A DNA stretch of 11,561 nucleotides, taken from an uncultured Rhodospirillaceae bacterium. Its GTDB lineage: Bacteria > Pseudomonadota > Alphaproteobacteria > Thalassobaculales > Thalassobaculaceae. Location: positions 1 to 11,561 of the forward strand of contig CALAHL010000207.1 of NCBI GenBank assembly GCA_937891725.1. The letters are read 5' to 3'. Position 1 is the first letter of the stretch; each line of letters begins with the position of its first letter. The notes beneath the pieces were generated by a model, which saw only the letters and a program-made list of their open reading frames with translations, searched no databases and was not told the origin of the DNA. Below, one piece after another: positions 5,702-11,561 of this stretch. The position numbers and the translations under genes are program-made.

Positions 5702-6706
5702 ATGACCAGACCGATACAGCCCCTCGATCTTTCGACGCTCACTCGCCTTGGTGCCGGCCTGCGGCGACCGGAACGCGTGGCGGTGACGGCGGGCGGCGAA
5801 ATTTTTGTCAGCCATGCGCCAGCCGAAGGGGCGGTCGGCGTCGCCAAGATCGCTGCGGATGGCCGCGTGTCGGTGATCGAGGCGCGCGATGGTCCTTTGG
5901 ATCTGCTGCCGAACGGCTGGTCGATGGATCCGGAAGGTGGGTTTTTGCTGGCCAATCTGGGGGACAGTGGCGGGGTCTGGCGGCTGGGGGCGGACGGTGC
6001 CTGCACCCCGGTGCTAACCACCATCGAAGGCCTCGCGATGCCACCGGTGAATTTCGTACATCGGGCCGAGGACGGCGTGTTGTGGATTTCGGTCAGCACA
6101 TGGCGGGTGCCCCGCGACCGGGCGCTGCATCGCGATGTGGCAGACGGCTTCGTGATCCGGATGGACGCGGCCGACAGACCCGAAACCGCCAGGATCGTGG
6201 CCGACGGGTTGGGCTATGCCAACGAGGTCAAGGTCGATCCGACCGGTGGATCGCTCTATGTGAACGAAACCATGGCGCGACGGCTGTCTCGTTATCCGAT
6301 CACGGGTACCGGGCTGGGACCGCGCGAGACGGTGGTGGACTATATCGACGGCATCATCCCGGACGGATTCGAATTCGACGCTGAAGGCGGCATCTGGTGC
6401 GCCAGCGTGATGAGCAATCGGCTGATCCGGGTTTTGCCGGACGGACATCAGACACTCATGCTGGACGACAGCGATCCGGACGAGGTCGCCGCCGGCATGT
6501 CCCATTGGCGGGAGGGGATGTTCTCCCGCGCGGATCTGAACATCGGTGCCGGACGGCCATTCGGAAATATCGCGAGCGTGACCTTTGGCGGTCCCGACCT
6601 TAAGACACTATATCTAGGATCCCTTTTTGGTGAGGCGCTGTTGGTTGCGCCCTCACCGGTTGCCGGTGCCGAGCCGCCACATTGGCGCTTTCCGGCCCGC
6701 ACCTAA
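5702..6706 (+). CDS. SMP-30/gluconolactonase/LRE-like beta-propeller hydrolase
   Basis: 334 aa, six-bladed beta-propeller of the SMP-30/gluconolactonase family; members hydrolyse sugar lactones or other esters using a single divalent metal. The metal-site residues seem present: Glu24 in RRPERVAV, Asn174 in GYANEVKVDP and Asp221 in PDGFEFDAEGG, each in the setting normal for the family, plus Asn117 in PPVNFVHRAEDGVLWIS at the substrate-site strand. The propeller repeats are visible as recurrent D-x-x-G-G/(L/I)-(Y/W) turns. No signal peptide is evident, so it is probably cytoplasmic. The ATG at 5702 has a weak ribosome binding site; no better start lies nearby. It is the first gene of a plus-strand operon, 16 nt before the lyase gene. 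Its context with CoA-dependent acid-cleaving enzymes suggests it opens a lactone to feed a hydroxy acid into that route, but the true substrate is unknown. Near 6600-6630 codon use turns briefly AT-rich. Confidence 0.88.
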   Translation: MTRPIQPLDLSTLTRLGAGLRRPERVAVTAGGEIFVSHAPAEGAVGVAKIAADGRVSVIEARDGPLDLLPNGWSMDPEGGFLLANLGDSGGVWRLGADGACTPVLTTIEGLAMPPVNFVHRAEDGVLWISVSTWRVPRDRALHRDVADGFVIRMDAADRPETARIVADGLGYANEVKVDPTGGSLYVNETMARRLSRYPITGTGLGPRETVVDYIDGIIPDGFEFDAEGGIWCASVMSNRLIRVLPDGHQTLMLDDSDPDEVAAGMSHWREGMFSRADLNIGAGRPFGNIASVTFGGPDLKTLYLGSLFGEALLVAPSPVAGAEPPHWRFPART

Positions 6707-6722
6707 CCCACAGGAGACGAGC

Positions 6723-7661
6723 ATGACCCCAATCCGCAAGGTCGAGGTGACCGAGGTCGGACCGCGTGACGGATTTCAGAACGAGAAGAACCCGATCTCG
6801 ACTGAGGTGAAGGTCGCGCTGATCAACCGTCTGATCGATGCCGGCATTCCCCGGATCGAGGCGACCTCGTTCGTCTCGCCCAAGGCGGTTCCGCAGATGG
6901 CGGACGCTGCGGAGGTGATCAAGGGGATCGACCGCTCCAAGGGGACGATCATCTCGGCGCTGGTTCCGAACGCCCGCGGCGCGATCCGCGCCGCCGAGTC
7001 CGGGGTCGACGAGATGGTGCTGTTCGTGTCCGCGTCGGAAAGCCACAACAAGAAGAACGTGAACCGGACGACCGAGGAATCCCTTCAGGGCTTCGAGGAG
7101 GTCGCCCGGATCGCCCAGGACGCCAAGATCCAGCTGCACGGCGCCATCGCCACCGCCTTCGGCTGTCCGTTCGAGGGCAATGTCCCGGTCGAGCGGCTGG
7201 CGATGATCGCCAAGCGGTTCCAGGACATGGGCTTCGTCGGCATGACCTTCGGAGACACCACCGGCATGGCGACCCCCAAGAATGTGCGCGCCGGGGTTCG
7301 GGCGGTGCGGGAGGCGGCGCCGAAACTGGCGATGAACCTGCATTTCCACAACACCCGCGGCGTCGGTCTCGCCTGCGTGATGGCGGGTCTGGACGAGGGC
7401 GTCGACAAATACGAGAGCTCGTTCGGCGGCATCGGCGGCTGTCCGTTCGCGCCGAAGGCGACCGGCAACATCTGCACTGAGGACCTGGTCTATCTGCTGC
7501 AGGAAATGGACATCGAGACCGGTGTCGACCTCGCCAAGCTGACTGCCATCGCCTGCGACGTGGAGACCGTGATCGGCCGGCCCCTGCCGGGGCAGATCAT
7601 GAAGGCCGGACACCGGCTGGAACTGCACGACATGAATGCAGTCCGCACGGCCGAGGGCTGA
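6723..7661 (+). CDS. mvaB: HMG-CoA lyase family enzyme (hydroxymethylglutaryl- or citramalyl-CoA lyase)
   Basis: 312 aa, complete TIM-barrel lyase of the HMGL branch of the DRE-TIM metallolyases. HMG-CoA lyase splits 3-hydroxy-3-methylglutaryl-CoA into acetoacetate and acetyl-CoA, the last step of leucine breakdown. The start follows AGGAGA (6712-6717) at a spacing of 5 nt. Active-site residues are all in place: Arg15-Asp16 in VGPRDGFQNE, Glu46, the metal ligands His207 and His209 in HFHNTRG, and the loop GIGGCPFAPKATGN (237-249 region), with catalytic Cys240 and Asn249, continuing as CTEDLVYLL as in human HMGL. It lies 16 nt after the SMP-30 gene and 5 nt before the CaiB-type CoA-transferase, so the three are almost surely co-transcribed. 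The reaction class (cleaving a 3-hydroxyacyl-CoA by retro-Claisen) is firm. The substrate is not: no other leucine-pathway genes are present, and a CoA-transferase partner also fits (R)-citramalyl-CoA. The symbol is given for the family. Confidence 0.9.
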   Translation: MTPIRKVEVTEVGPRDGFQNEKNPISTEVKVALINRLIDAGIPRIEATSFVSPKAVPQMADAAEVIKGIDRSKGTIISALVPNARGAIRAAESGVDEMVLFVSASESHNKKNVNRTTEESLQGFEEVARIAQDAKIQLHGAIATAFGCPFEGNVPVERLAMIAKRFQDMGFVGMTFGDTTGMATPKNVRAGVRAVREAAPKLAMNLHFHNTRGVGLACVMAGLDEGVDKYESSFGGIGGCPFAPKATGNICTEDLVYLLQEMDIETGVDLAKLTAIACDVETVIGRPLPGQIMKAGHRLELHDMNAVRTAEG

Positions 7662-7666
7662 GCGGC

Positions 7667-8854
7667 GTGTCGGACACCATCGAAGGCGACATTCGAACGG
7701 ACGCTCCAGGCATTGGCGCGCTCGGGGGCATCCGGGTGGTCGATCTCACCCGGATCCTGGCCGGGCCGTTTTGCTCGAAACTGCTCGGCGACATGGGGGC
7801 CGAGGTCATCAAAATCGAAACCCCCGACGGTGATCCGGTCCGCCGACAAGGAGCGATGGTCGACGGGTTCAGCTGGTATTTCGCCGAATTCAACCGGAAC
7901 AAGCGCTCGGTGGTGCTCGATCTGTATTCCGACGCTGGCAAGGACGTGCTCGCCAAACTGATCGAGACCGCCGATGTCCTGATCGAAAACTACCGTCCCG
8001 GCGTGCTGGCCAAGATGGGGTTCACCCAGGAGCGGCTGGATGCCCTGAATCCGCGTCTGATCGTCGCCTCGGTCAACGGCTACGGTTCGACCGGACCCTA
8101 TGTTGACCGGCCGGCCTTCGACTTCATCGCCCAGGCCATGAGCGGCTTCATGGCCAGCAACGGCGACCCGGACGGCCCGGCCCGGCGGGCGGCGGCCCCG
8201 ATCTCGGATCTGGTGGCCGGGCTCTACTGCGCCTTCGGCGTGGTCTCGGCGCTCCAGGCCCGGACCCGCACCGGGCGCGGCCAACAGGTCGAATCCAGCC
8301 TGACCGGCGGGCTGATCTCGATGCTGTCCTATCTGTCGGCGGAATATTTCGCGACCGGCGAGACCCCGACCCGGACCGGGAACAACCACCCGATCGTCTC
8401 GCCCTACGGTCTGTTCGAGGCTTCGGACGGCGAAATCGCTGTCGCCCCGTCCCATGACACCATGGTCCGGCGGTTTCTGGGCGTTCTGGGAATCGCGCAC
8501 CTGCTGGATCAGCCGGAGTACAAGGACAACCCGGCGCGCATGCGCAATCGGAGCACTCTGAATGCGGCGATCAATGCGGTGACCCGCACCCAATCGGTGG
8601 ACCACTGGATCGATGTGATCAACAAGGCCGGCTGTCCTGCCGGCCGGATCATGGAAGTGGCCGACGTCTTCGCCGATCCCCAGGTCCTCTCCCAGGGTCT
8701 GAAGCAGCGGATCGATCATCCGGTGCATGGACCGATGTACGTCACCGGATTTCCGGTCAAACTGTCGGACACCCCCTGCACCGTTCAGGCCCCGCCCCCG
8801 GACTTGGGCGCCGATACCGAGGCCGTTCTGCGGGAGCTTGGGATCGAGCCGTAG
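7667..8854 (+). CDS. Type III CoA-transferase, CaiB/BaiF family
   Basis: 395 aa, the usual length for this family, whose members move CoA between carboxylic acids through an aspartyl-CoA anhydride and work as interlocked ring dimers. The N-terminal block GIRVVDLTRILAGPFCSKLL (21-40) and GDMGAEVIKIE (41-51) form the Rossmann-like CoA-binding part. The GYGSTGPYVDRPAFDFIAQA (138-157) block carries the probable nucleophile Asp152. The GNNHPIVSPYGLF and EVADVFADPQV blocks (238-250, 330-340) are also typical. The start is a GTG at 7667, five bases after the lyase stop; the family N-terminus lies about 20 residues in, and no other start fits better, so coupled translation is likely. Possible reactions include succinyl-CoA:citramalate, formyl-CoA:oxalate or other acid transfers; sequence alone does not choose. 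Together with the lyase it would activate a free hydroxy acid and then split it. Confidence 0.92.
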   Translation: MSDTIEGDIRTDAPGIGALGGIRVVDLTRILAGPFCSKLLGDMGAEVIKIETPDGDPVRRQGAMVDGFSWYFAEFNRNKRSVVLDLYSDAGKDVLAKLIETADVLIENYRPGVLAKMGFTQERLDALNPRLIVASVNGYGSTGPYVDRPAFDFIAQAMSGFMASNGDPDGPARRAAAPISDLVAGLYCAFGVVSALQARTRTGRGQQVESSLTGGLISMLSYLSAEYFATGETPTRTGNNHPIVSPYGLFEASDGEIAVAPSHDTMVRRFLGVLGIAHLLDQPEYKDNPARMRNRSTLNAAINAVTRTQSVDHWIDVINKAGCPAGRIMEVADVFADPQVLSQGLKQRIDHPVHGPMYVTGFPVKLSDTPCTVQAPPPDLGADTEAVLRELGIEP

Positions 8855-8860
8855 GGGCCG

Positions 8861-8883
8861 GAGCCTCGGTCTACCCGAGGCTC
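8861..8883. terminator. Bidirectional terminator-like hairpin between convergent genes
   Basis: GAGCCTCGG-TCTAC-CCGAGGCTC is a perfect 9-bp GC-rich stem with a 5-nt loop, filling the 27-nt gap between the CaiB-type stop (8852-8854) and the GntR-type stop on the other strand (8882-8884), and overlapping the latter by two bases. Neither side has a T-run, but the position between two converging operons makes a shared transcript-end role likely. Confidence 0.65.
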
Positions 8884-9580
8884 ATTCCTCCGAGGCGGCG
8901 AGCAGCCTGTGCCAGCGCCGCGCCGGCTGGGTCTCGGGGACGGACCAGAACGCCGCTCCCTTCTCGACGATGTGGTGCTGCAGCAGGGCAAGGGCGGCGT
9001 CGAGATCTCCGGCTTCGAGATGCCGAAGCAGGTCGCGGTGCTCCGCGCGGGATTTTCCGATGTGCTCGGGTGACAGGCCCATGCGGTTCCGGATCGCTGC
9101 CAGGCGGGCGCTGAACGGGCGGCGCGCCGCCTCGAGATAGGGGTTTCCCGCCAGCTCGAACAGAACGTCGTGAAACCGACCATCCGCGTCGGAGTAGGTC
9201 CGGGTATCGTGAGTGTCGGCCGCGCTCTCGAGTTCCGCCACAAGCTCTCGCCACCGCTCTACCAGCGCCGCTCGGCTTCGATCGTTGGACATCCGCAAAG
9301 CCGCGCATTCGAGGGTCGAGCGTACCTCGCTGATCAGGGCGAACTGGACCCGGTCCATGGTGAAGACGTAGGTTCCGTACTGCGGTTCCGTGTGAACCAG
9401 CTCCTCCAACTCCAGACGCGCGAAGGCCTCGCGCACCGGAGTGCGCGAAACCTCGTAGCGTTTTGCGATCTTGGCCTCCGAGAGGGCTTCGCCGAAGGCG
9501 AACCCGCCCTCCACGATCTCCTGTCGGAGACGGTTGGCGACCAGGATGGCGAGCGGAGCGGGAAGACGGCTTTGCTGCAT
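8882..9580 (-). CDS. GntR family transcriptional regulator, FadR/FCD subfamily
   Basis: 232 aa. The N-terminal winged helix-turn-helix (about residues 8-75) shows LRQEIVEGGFAFGEALSE, then AKIAKRYEVSRTPVREAFAR, with the recognition helix VSRTPVREAFARLELEELV and the wing EPQYGTYVF. The C-terminal all-helical FCD ligand domain (about 78-215) carries the usual metal or acid-binding pattern: Asp133 and His137 in DGRFHDVL, His181 in AEHRDLLRHLEAGDLDAALA and His203 in LLQHHI. Family members sense small carboxylates or acyl-CoA, usually as repressors. It begins 9 nt after the ThDP gene on the same strand, with AGGAT in that overlap region as a weak ribosome site, so it is the second gene of that operon. 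The palindrome in the ThDP promoter is therefore the natural autoregulatory target. It may also act on the converging plus-strand operon, but I see no matching site before 5702. Confidence 0.93.
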   Translation of the reverse strand: MQQSRLPAPLAILVANRLRQEIVEGGFAFGEALSEAKIAKRYEVSRTPVREAFARLELEELVHTEPQYGTYVFTMDRVQFALISEVRSTLECAALRMSNDRSRAALVERWRELVAELESAADTHDTRTYSDADGRFHDVLFELAGNPYLEAARRPFSARLAAIRNRMGLSPEHIGKSRAEHRDLLRHLEAGDLDAALALLQHHIVEKGAAFWSVPETQPARRWHRLLAASEE

Positions 9581-9589
9581 GAATCGATC

Positions 9590-11386
9590 CTAGCCCGCGA
9601 TGTGCCGGCCACCAAACATTGGCGCGGACCGGCCCAGTCCGGGCAAGTCCCAGATGCCCGCCCCGCCAGGATTCGCTTCGGCGCTTATATTGGCGTCGAT
9701 GACGAAGGGCCGGTTGGTCGCGATGGCGTGTCGGATCGCGCCGCCGAGGTCTTCCGGGCGGTCGATCGACATGCCCTCGACCCCGCAGCTTCGGGCCATG
9801 GCGGCAAAATCGGGGTTGTAGGGCTGCCCCGTTTCCGGATGCTTGAAATCGGTCGCCAGCTCACGTCCTCCCAGATATCCGCGCTGCAGGCCCCGGATCG
9901 AGGCGTAGGCGTAGTTGTTCCACACAACCCAGACAACCGGAATATTGTACTCGACGGCCGTGCCGAGCACCGTGTTATGCATGAAGAAGGCACCGTCTCC
10001 CACGACCGCCACGCAAGGACGGTCGGGGGCTGCCAGCTTGGCGCCCAGCACTCCCGCGACCCCAAATCCCATCGGGCCAAACCCCATGCACCCGATCAGG
10101 CTGTCCGGGCGTTTCGGCTTGCAGTACTGGATCAGCCAGTTGTGGTGGATCCCGATATCCGAGACCAGGATGCCGTCTTCCGGCATCGCGAGATCGATCT
10201 CTCGCGCCGCCCGCTGCGGGTTGATAGGCGATGCGGGATCTTTGAAGCCGGGCGCAATAAAGGCATCCCATTCCGACCGCCACCCTTCGATCTGGGCCAG
10301 CCAGCTCTTGCGGGCTGCATTCACCCCGCGCTCCCGGTCTTGCAGCGCCGCAAGCAATTGGCCCAGGAAGGTCGTGGTGTCCGCCATCAGGCCGACCTCG
10401 ACCGGATAATTGCGGCCGATCTCTTCCGGGTCGATGTCGACATGGATCAGCTTGGTCGGCGGAATGCTGAAGGAATAGCCGGGAATCCAGCTGGAACTGG
10501 TCCGATCGTCGAACCGGACCCCCATCGCCAGGATCACGTCGGCCTGCCGGGTCGCCTGGTTTGCCTGATACATCCCGTTGCGCGCCACCAGGCCCAGCGC
10601 GAGTTCGTGCTCCGCCGGCAGGGCGCCCAGCCCGGAGGCCGAAGCCGCCACCGGGATCTGGAACGTTTCCGCCAGCTCCAGCAATCTCCGCGACGCCTCG
10701 CCGAAACGGCAGCCGGACCCGACGAAGATGACAGGCCGTTCAGCCTCCATCAGCAGCTTGGCGGCTTTCTCGACGCCCGCCGGATCGGCGCCGGCCTTGC
10801 AGGAAATTCCGTCCACCCAGGCGCGCGCGTCCGGCGCAGCACTGCCGGTATCCTCCTTGAAGATATCGAACGGCACGTCGATCACCACCGGGCCGGGCCG
10901 TCCGGTCACCATGGTCTTCCAGGCTTCCCGGATCGTGTGGGGCATCTGTTCGCCCCGGGTCGGCTGATAGACCCGCTTGCAATAGGCCCGCACCGTCGAG
11001 GGGAAATCCGCCTGGTGATGGCGATAGAGTTCCTGAAAGGCCCCACGGTTGAACTGGGAGGTCGGCACGTTTCCGGTGACTGCCAGAAACGGCACGCTGT
11101 CGAGGAAGGCGTTGCCGAGCGCGATCGGCATGTTCGCCGATCCGGGTCCGCAGGAGGTGAAGGTCGCGGTCGGCTGACCTGAAACCCGGTAGTAGACATC
11201 GGCCATGAAACCAGCGACCGATTCATGGTGCGTTGAGATCGTCTTGATGTCGCCCTGTCTCTCGTGCAGCGCGTCGATGAACCCGATATTGCCGTGACCG
11301 CACAGGCCGAACGCGTAGGGCACGTCGTTCTGGATCAGGTAGTCGACGATCATCTGGCCGCCGTCGAGGGTGTTGGTTTCGGACAT
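9590..11386 (-). CDS. Acetolactate synthase-like ThDP-dependent enzyme of unknown substrate
   Basis: 598 aa with the three-domain layout of the ThDP decarboxylase/ligase superfamily. The Pyr domain (about 8-175) has the catalytic Glu55 in THHESVAGFMAD and the SCGPGSANMPIALGNAFLDS block. The central domain (about 200-345) has GVRFDDRTSSSW (289-300), the RFDDR segment typical of FAD-binding acetohydroxyacid synthases, then HVDIDPEEIGRNYPVEV. The PP domain (about 385-560) has VVGDGAFFMHNTVLGTAVEY followed by NIPVVWVVWNN, the GDG-to-NN metal/diphosphate motif (463-491). Unlike biosynthetic AHAS, the motif just after NN is YAYASIRGLQ, with no GMVxQWQ segment, and no small regulatory subunit gene is adjacent. 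So a catabolic decarboxylase, lyase or ligase is more likely than branched-chain amino acid synthesis. The ATG at 11386 follows GGAGA at 9 nt. It heads an operon with the GntR/FCD gene. Confidence 0.88.
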   Translation of the reverse strand: MSETNTLDGGQMIVDYLIQNDVPYAFGLCGHGNIGFIDALHERQGDIKTISTHHESVAGFMADVYYRVSGQPTATFTSCGPGSANMPIALGNAFLDSVPFLAVTGNVPTSQFNRGAFQELYRHHQADFPSTVRAYCKRVYQPTRGEQMPHTIREAWKTMVTGRPGPVVIDVPFDIFKEDTGSAAPDARAWVDGISCKAGADPAGVEKAAKLLMEAERPVIFVGSGCRFGEASRRLLELAETFQIPVAASASGLGALPAEHELALGLVARNGMYQANQATRQADVILAMGVRFDDRTSSSWIPGYSFSIPPTKLIHVDIDPEEIGRNYPVEVGLMADTTTFLGQLLAALQDRERGVNAARKSWLAQIEGWRSEWDAFIAPGFKDPASPINPQRAAREIDLAMPEDGILVSDIGIHHNWLIQYCKPKRPDSLIGCMGFGPMGFGVAGVLGAKLAAPDRPCVAVVGDGAFFMHNTVLGTAVEYNIPVVWVVWNNYAYASIRGLQRGYLGGRELATDFKHPETGQPYNPDFAAMARSCGVEGMSIDRPEDLGGAIRHAIATNRPFVIDANISAEANPGGAGIWDLPGLGRSAPMFGGRHIAG

Positions 11387-11484
11387 CGCGCGTTTCTCCG
11401 TTGAGTTGGTATCTGGCGGTCTCCGACGAGCTGCAGGCCGGATGCCTTCGTGGTCGTGCGGGGATCGGGGCTCTTTGGCCCAGT

Positions 11485-11496
11485 CTGTCAGGACAG
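11485..11496. promoter_or_regulatory. Second small palindrome near the predicted transcription start
   Basis: CTGTCAGGACAG is a perfect 5-2-5 inverted repeat. It lies just downstream of the predicted -10 box for the ThDP operon, about at the transcription start, and shares the pentamer TGTCA with the main palindrome upstream. It may be an auxiliary operator for the same regulator. No other element is seen between it and the start codon at 11386, a leader of about 100 nt. Confidence 0.4.
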
Positions 11497-11498
11497 GA

Positions 11499-11526
11499 GT
11501 TTTATGATGGTATGTCAGTATGTCAA
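11499..11526 (-). promoter_or_regulatory. Sigma-70-type promoter for the ThDP/GntR operon
   Basis: On the minus strand, a perfect TTGACA -35 box (11526-11521) is followed by a 16-nt spacer and TAAAAC (11504-11499) as a 4-of-6 match to the -10 consensus. The region is AT-rich compared with its surroundings. The predicted start of transcription near 11492 leaves a leader of about 105 nt before the ATG at 11386. Confidence 0.6.
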
Positions 11527-11532
11527 CATACT
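11517..11532. promoter_or_regulatory. Probable operator: perfect 7-2-7 palindrome over the -35 box
   Basis: AGTATGT-CA-ACATACT is a perfect inverted repeat covering the TTGACA -35 element. An 8-bp direct repeat GTATGTCA occurs twice in tandem at 11510-11517 and 11518-11525, so the left half-site is duplicated. The T-x-x-GT/AC-x-x-A style symmetry resembles FadR/FCD-type GntR operators. The regulator encoded by the second gene of this operon is the obvious candidate, which would repress by blocking RNA polymerase. Confidence 0.6.
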
Positions 11533-11561
11533 AAAAACAGGTGTTTGGCCGCGCTCCGTCT

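Noticed and set aside
4378..6099. Long upstream extension of the VOC frame on the minus strand
   Set aside because: Family homology starts at 4377 with its own ribosome site. The extension is antisense to the glycosylase and SMP-30 genes and reads as Arg/Pro-rich filler.
6600..6630. AT-rich patch in the SMP-30 gene as an internal promoter for the lyase
   Set aside because: A TATATC is present, but no -35 element lies at a suitable distance, and the patch is within intact coding sequence.
7490..8728. 412-residue open frame on the minus strand
   Set aside because: Antisense to the CoA-transferase and the end of the lyase; composition is His/Arg/Asp-rich with no family pattern.
9170..11182. 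670-residue open frame on the plus strand
   Set aside because: Antisense to the ThDP enzyme and the GntR gene, both with clear catalytic or DNA-binding motifs; no domain seen in the translation.
9590..11386. Oxalyl-CoA decarboxylase paired with the CaiB-type gene as a formyl-CoA transferase
   Set aside because: The ThDP protein carries AHAS-like features (RFDDR) and is in a separate convergent operon. I cannot see decisive oxalyl-CoA features, so the oxalate assignment is not made, though a phylogeny could revive it.
1..11561. Mobile element, CRISPR array, tRNA/rRNA, phage or defence system
   Set aside because: No transposase, integrase, spaced direct repeats, cloverleaf or known defence domains were seen on either strand; the genes are metabolic, repair and regulatory.

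Overview
The window reads as chromosomal DNA of a GC-rich alphaproteobacterium, possibly a Rhodospirillales-like lineage. The evidence is high GC throughout, dense genes with 4-53 nt spacing, GTG starts, Shine-Dalgarno sites of the AGGAGG type, and a partial protein at the left edge with the TPHG/APHG-type N-terminus common on membrane sensor proteins of that group. The taxonomic placement is inferred from style, not from a marker gene. There is no transposase, integrase, tRNA, rRNA or CRISPR array, and no clear sign of recent transfer.

Left third (1-3145, all genes on the minus strand): the first 15 codons of a probable membrane sensor leave the window at base 1. Next come a 128-residue protein of unknown function and a full-length NodU/CmcH/TobZ-type O-carbamoyltransferase (670 aa). 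The carbamoyltransferase start overlaps by ATGA the end of a small TPR-type gene that is split by an apparent one-base frameshift. The stretch upstream (2967-3145) has no gene but carries two operator-like imperfect palindromes.

Middle (3146-5610): a minus-strand pair, a VOC/glyoxalase-fold protein followed by a class II aldolase/adducin-like protein, stands back to back with a plus-strand YcaQ/AlkX-type winged-helix DNA glycosylase. The two divergent start codons are only 36 bp apart.

Right half (5702-11561): two convergent operons. The plus-strand operon encodes an SMP-30/gluconolactonase-like beta-propeller, an HMG-CoA-lyase-family enzyme and a type III (CaiB/BaiF) CoA-transferase. The minus-strand operon encodes an acetolactate-synthase-like ThDP enzyme followed by a GntR/FCD regulator. 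A strong inverted repeat (8861-8883) separates the two ends. Upstream of the ThDP gene lies a consensus TTGACA -35 box embedded in a perfect palindrome, the best candidate operator in the window and probably bound by the GntR protein.

Working model (inference): the right half is a small catabolic block for an organic acid. An acid is converted to its CoA thioester by the CoA-transferase and cleaved by the lyase, with lactone hydrolysis and a ThDP-dependent decarboxylation or ligation as further steps, and the ThDP operon is autoregulated by the FCD repressor. The lyase/CoA-transferase pair resembles the arrangement reported for citramalate cleavage as well as that for leucine breakdown, so the true substrate is open. 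I see no convincing undescribed defence or mobile system. The most distinctive items are the operator-promoter composite, the frameshifted TPR gene coupled to the carbamoyltransferase, and the substrate question for the CoA/ThDP block.
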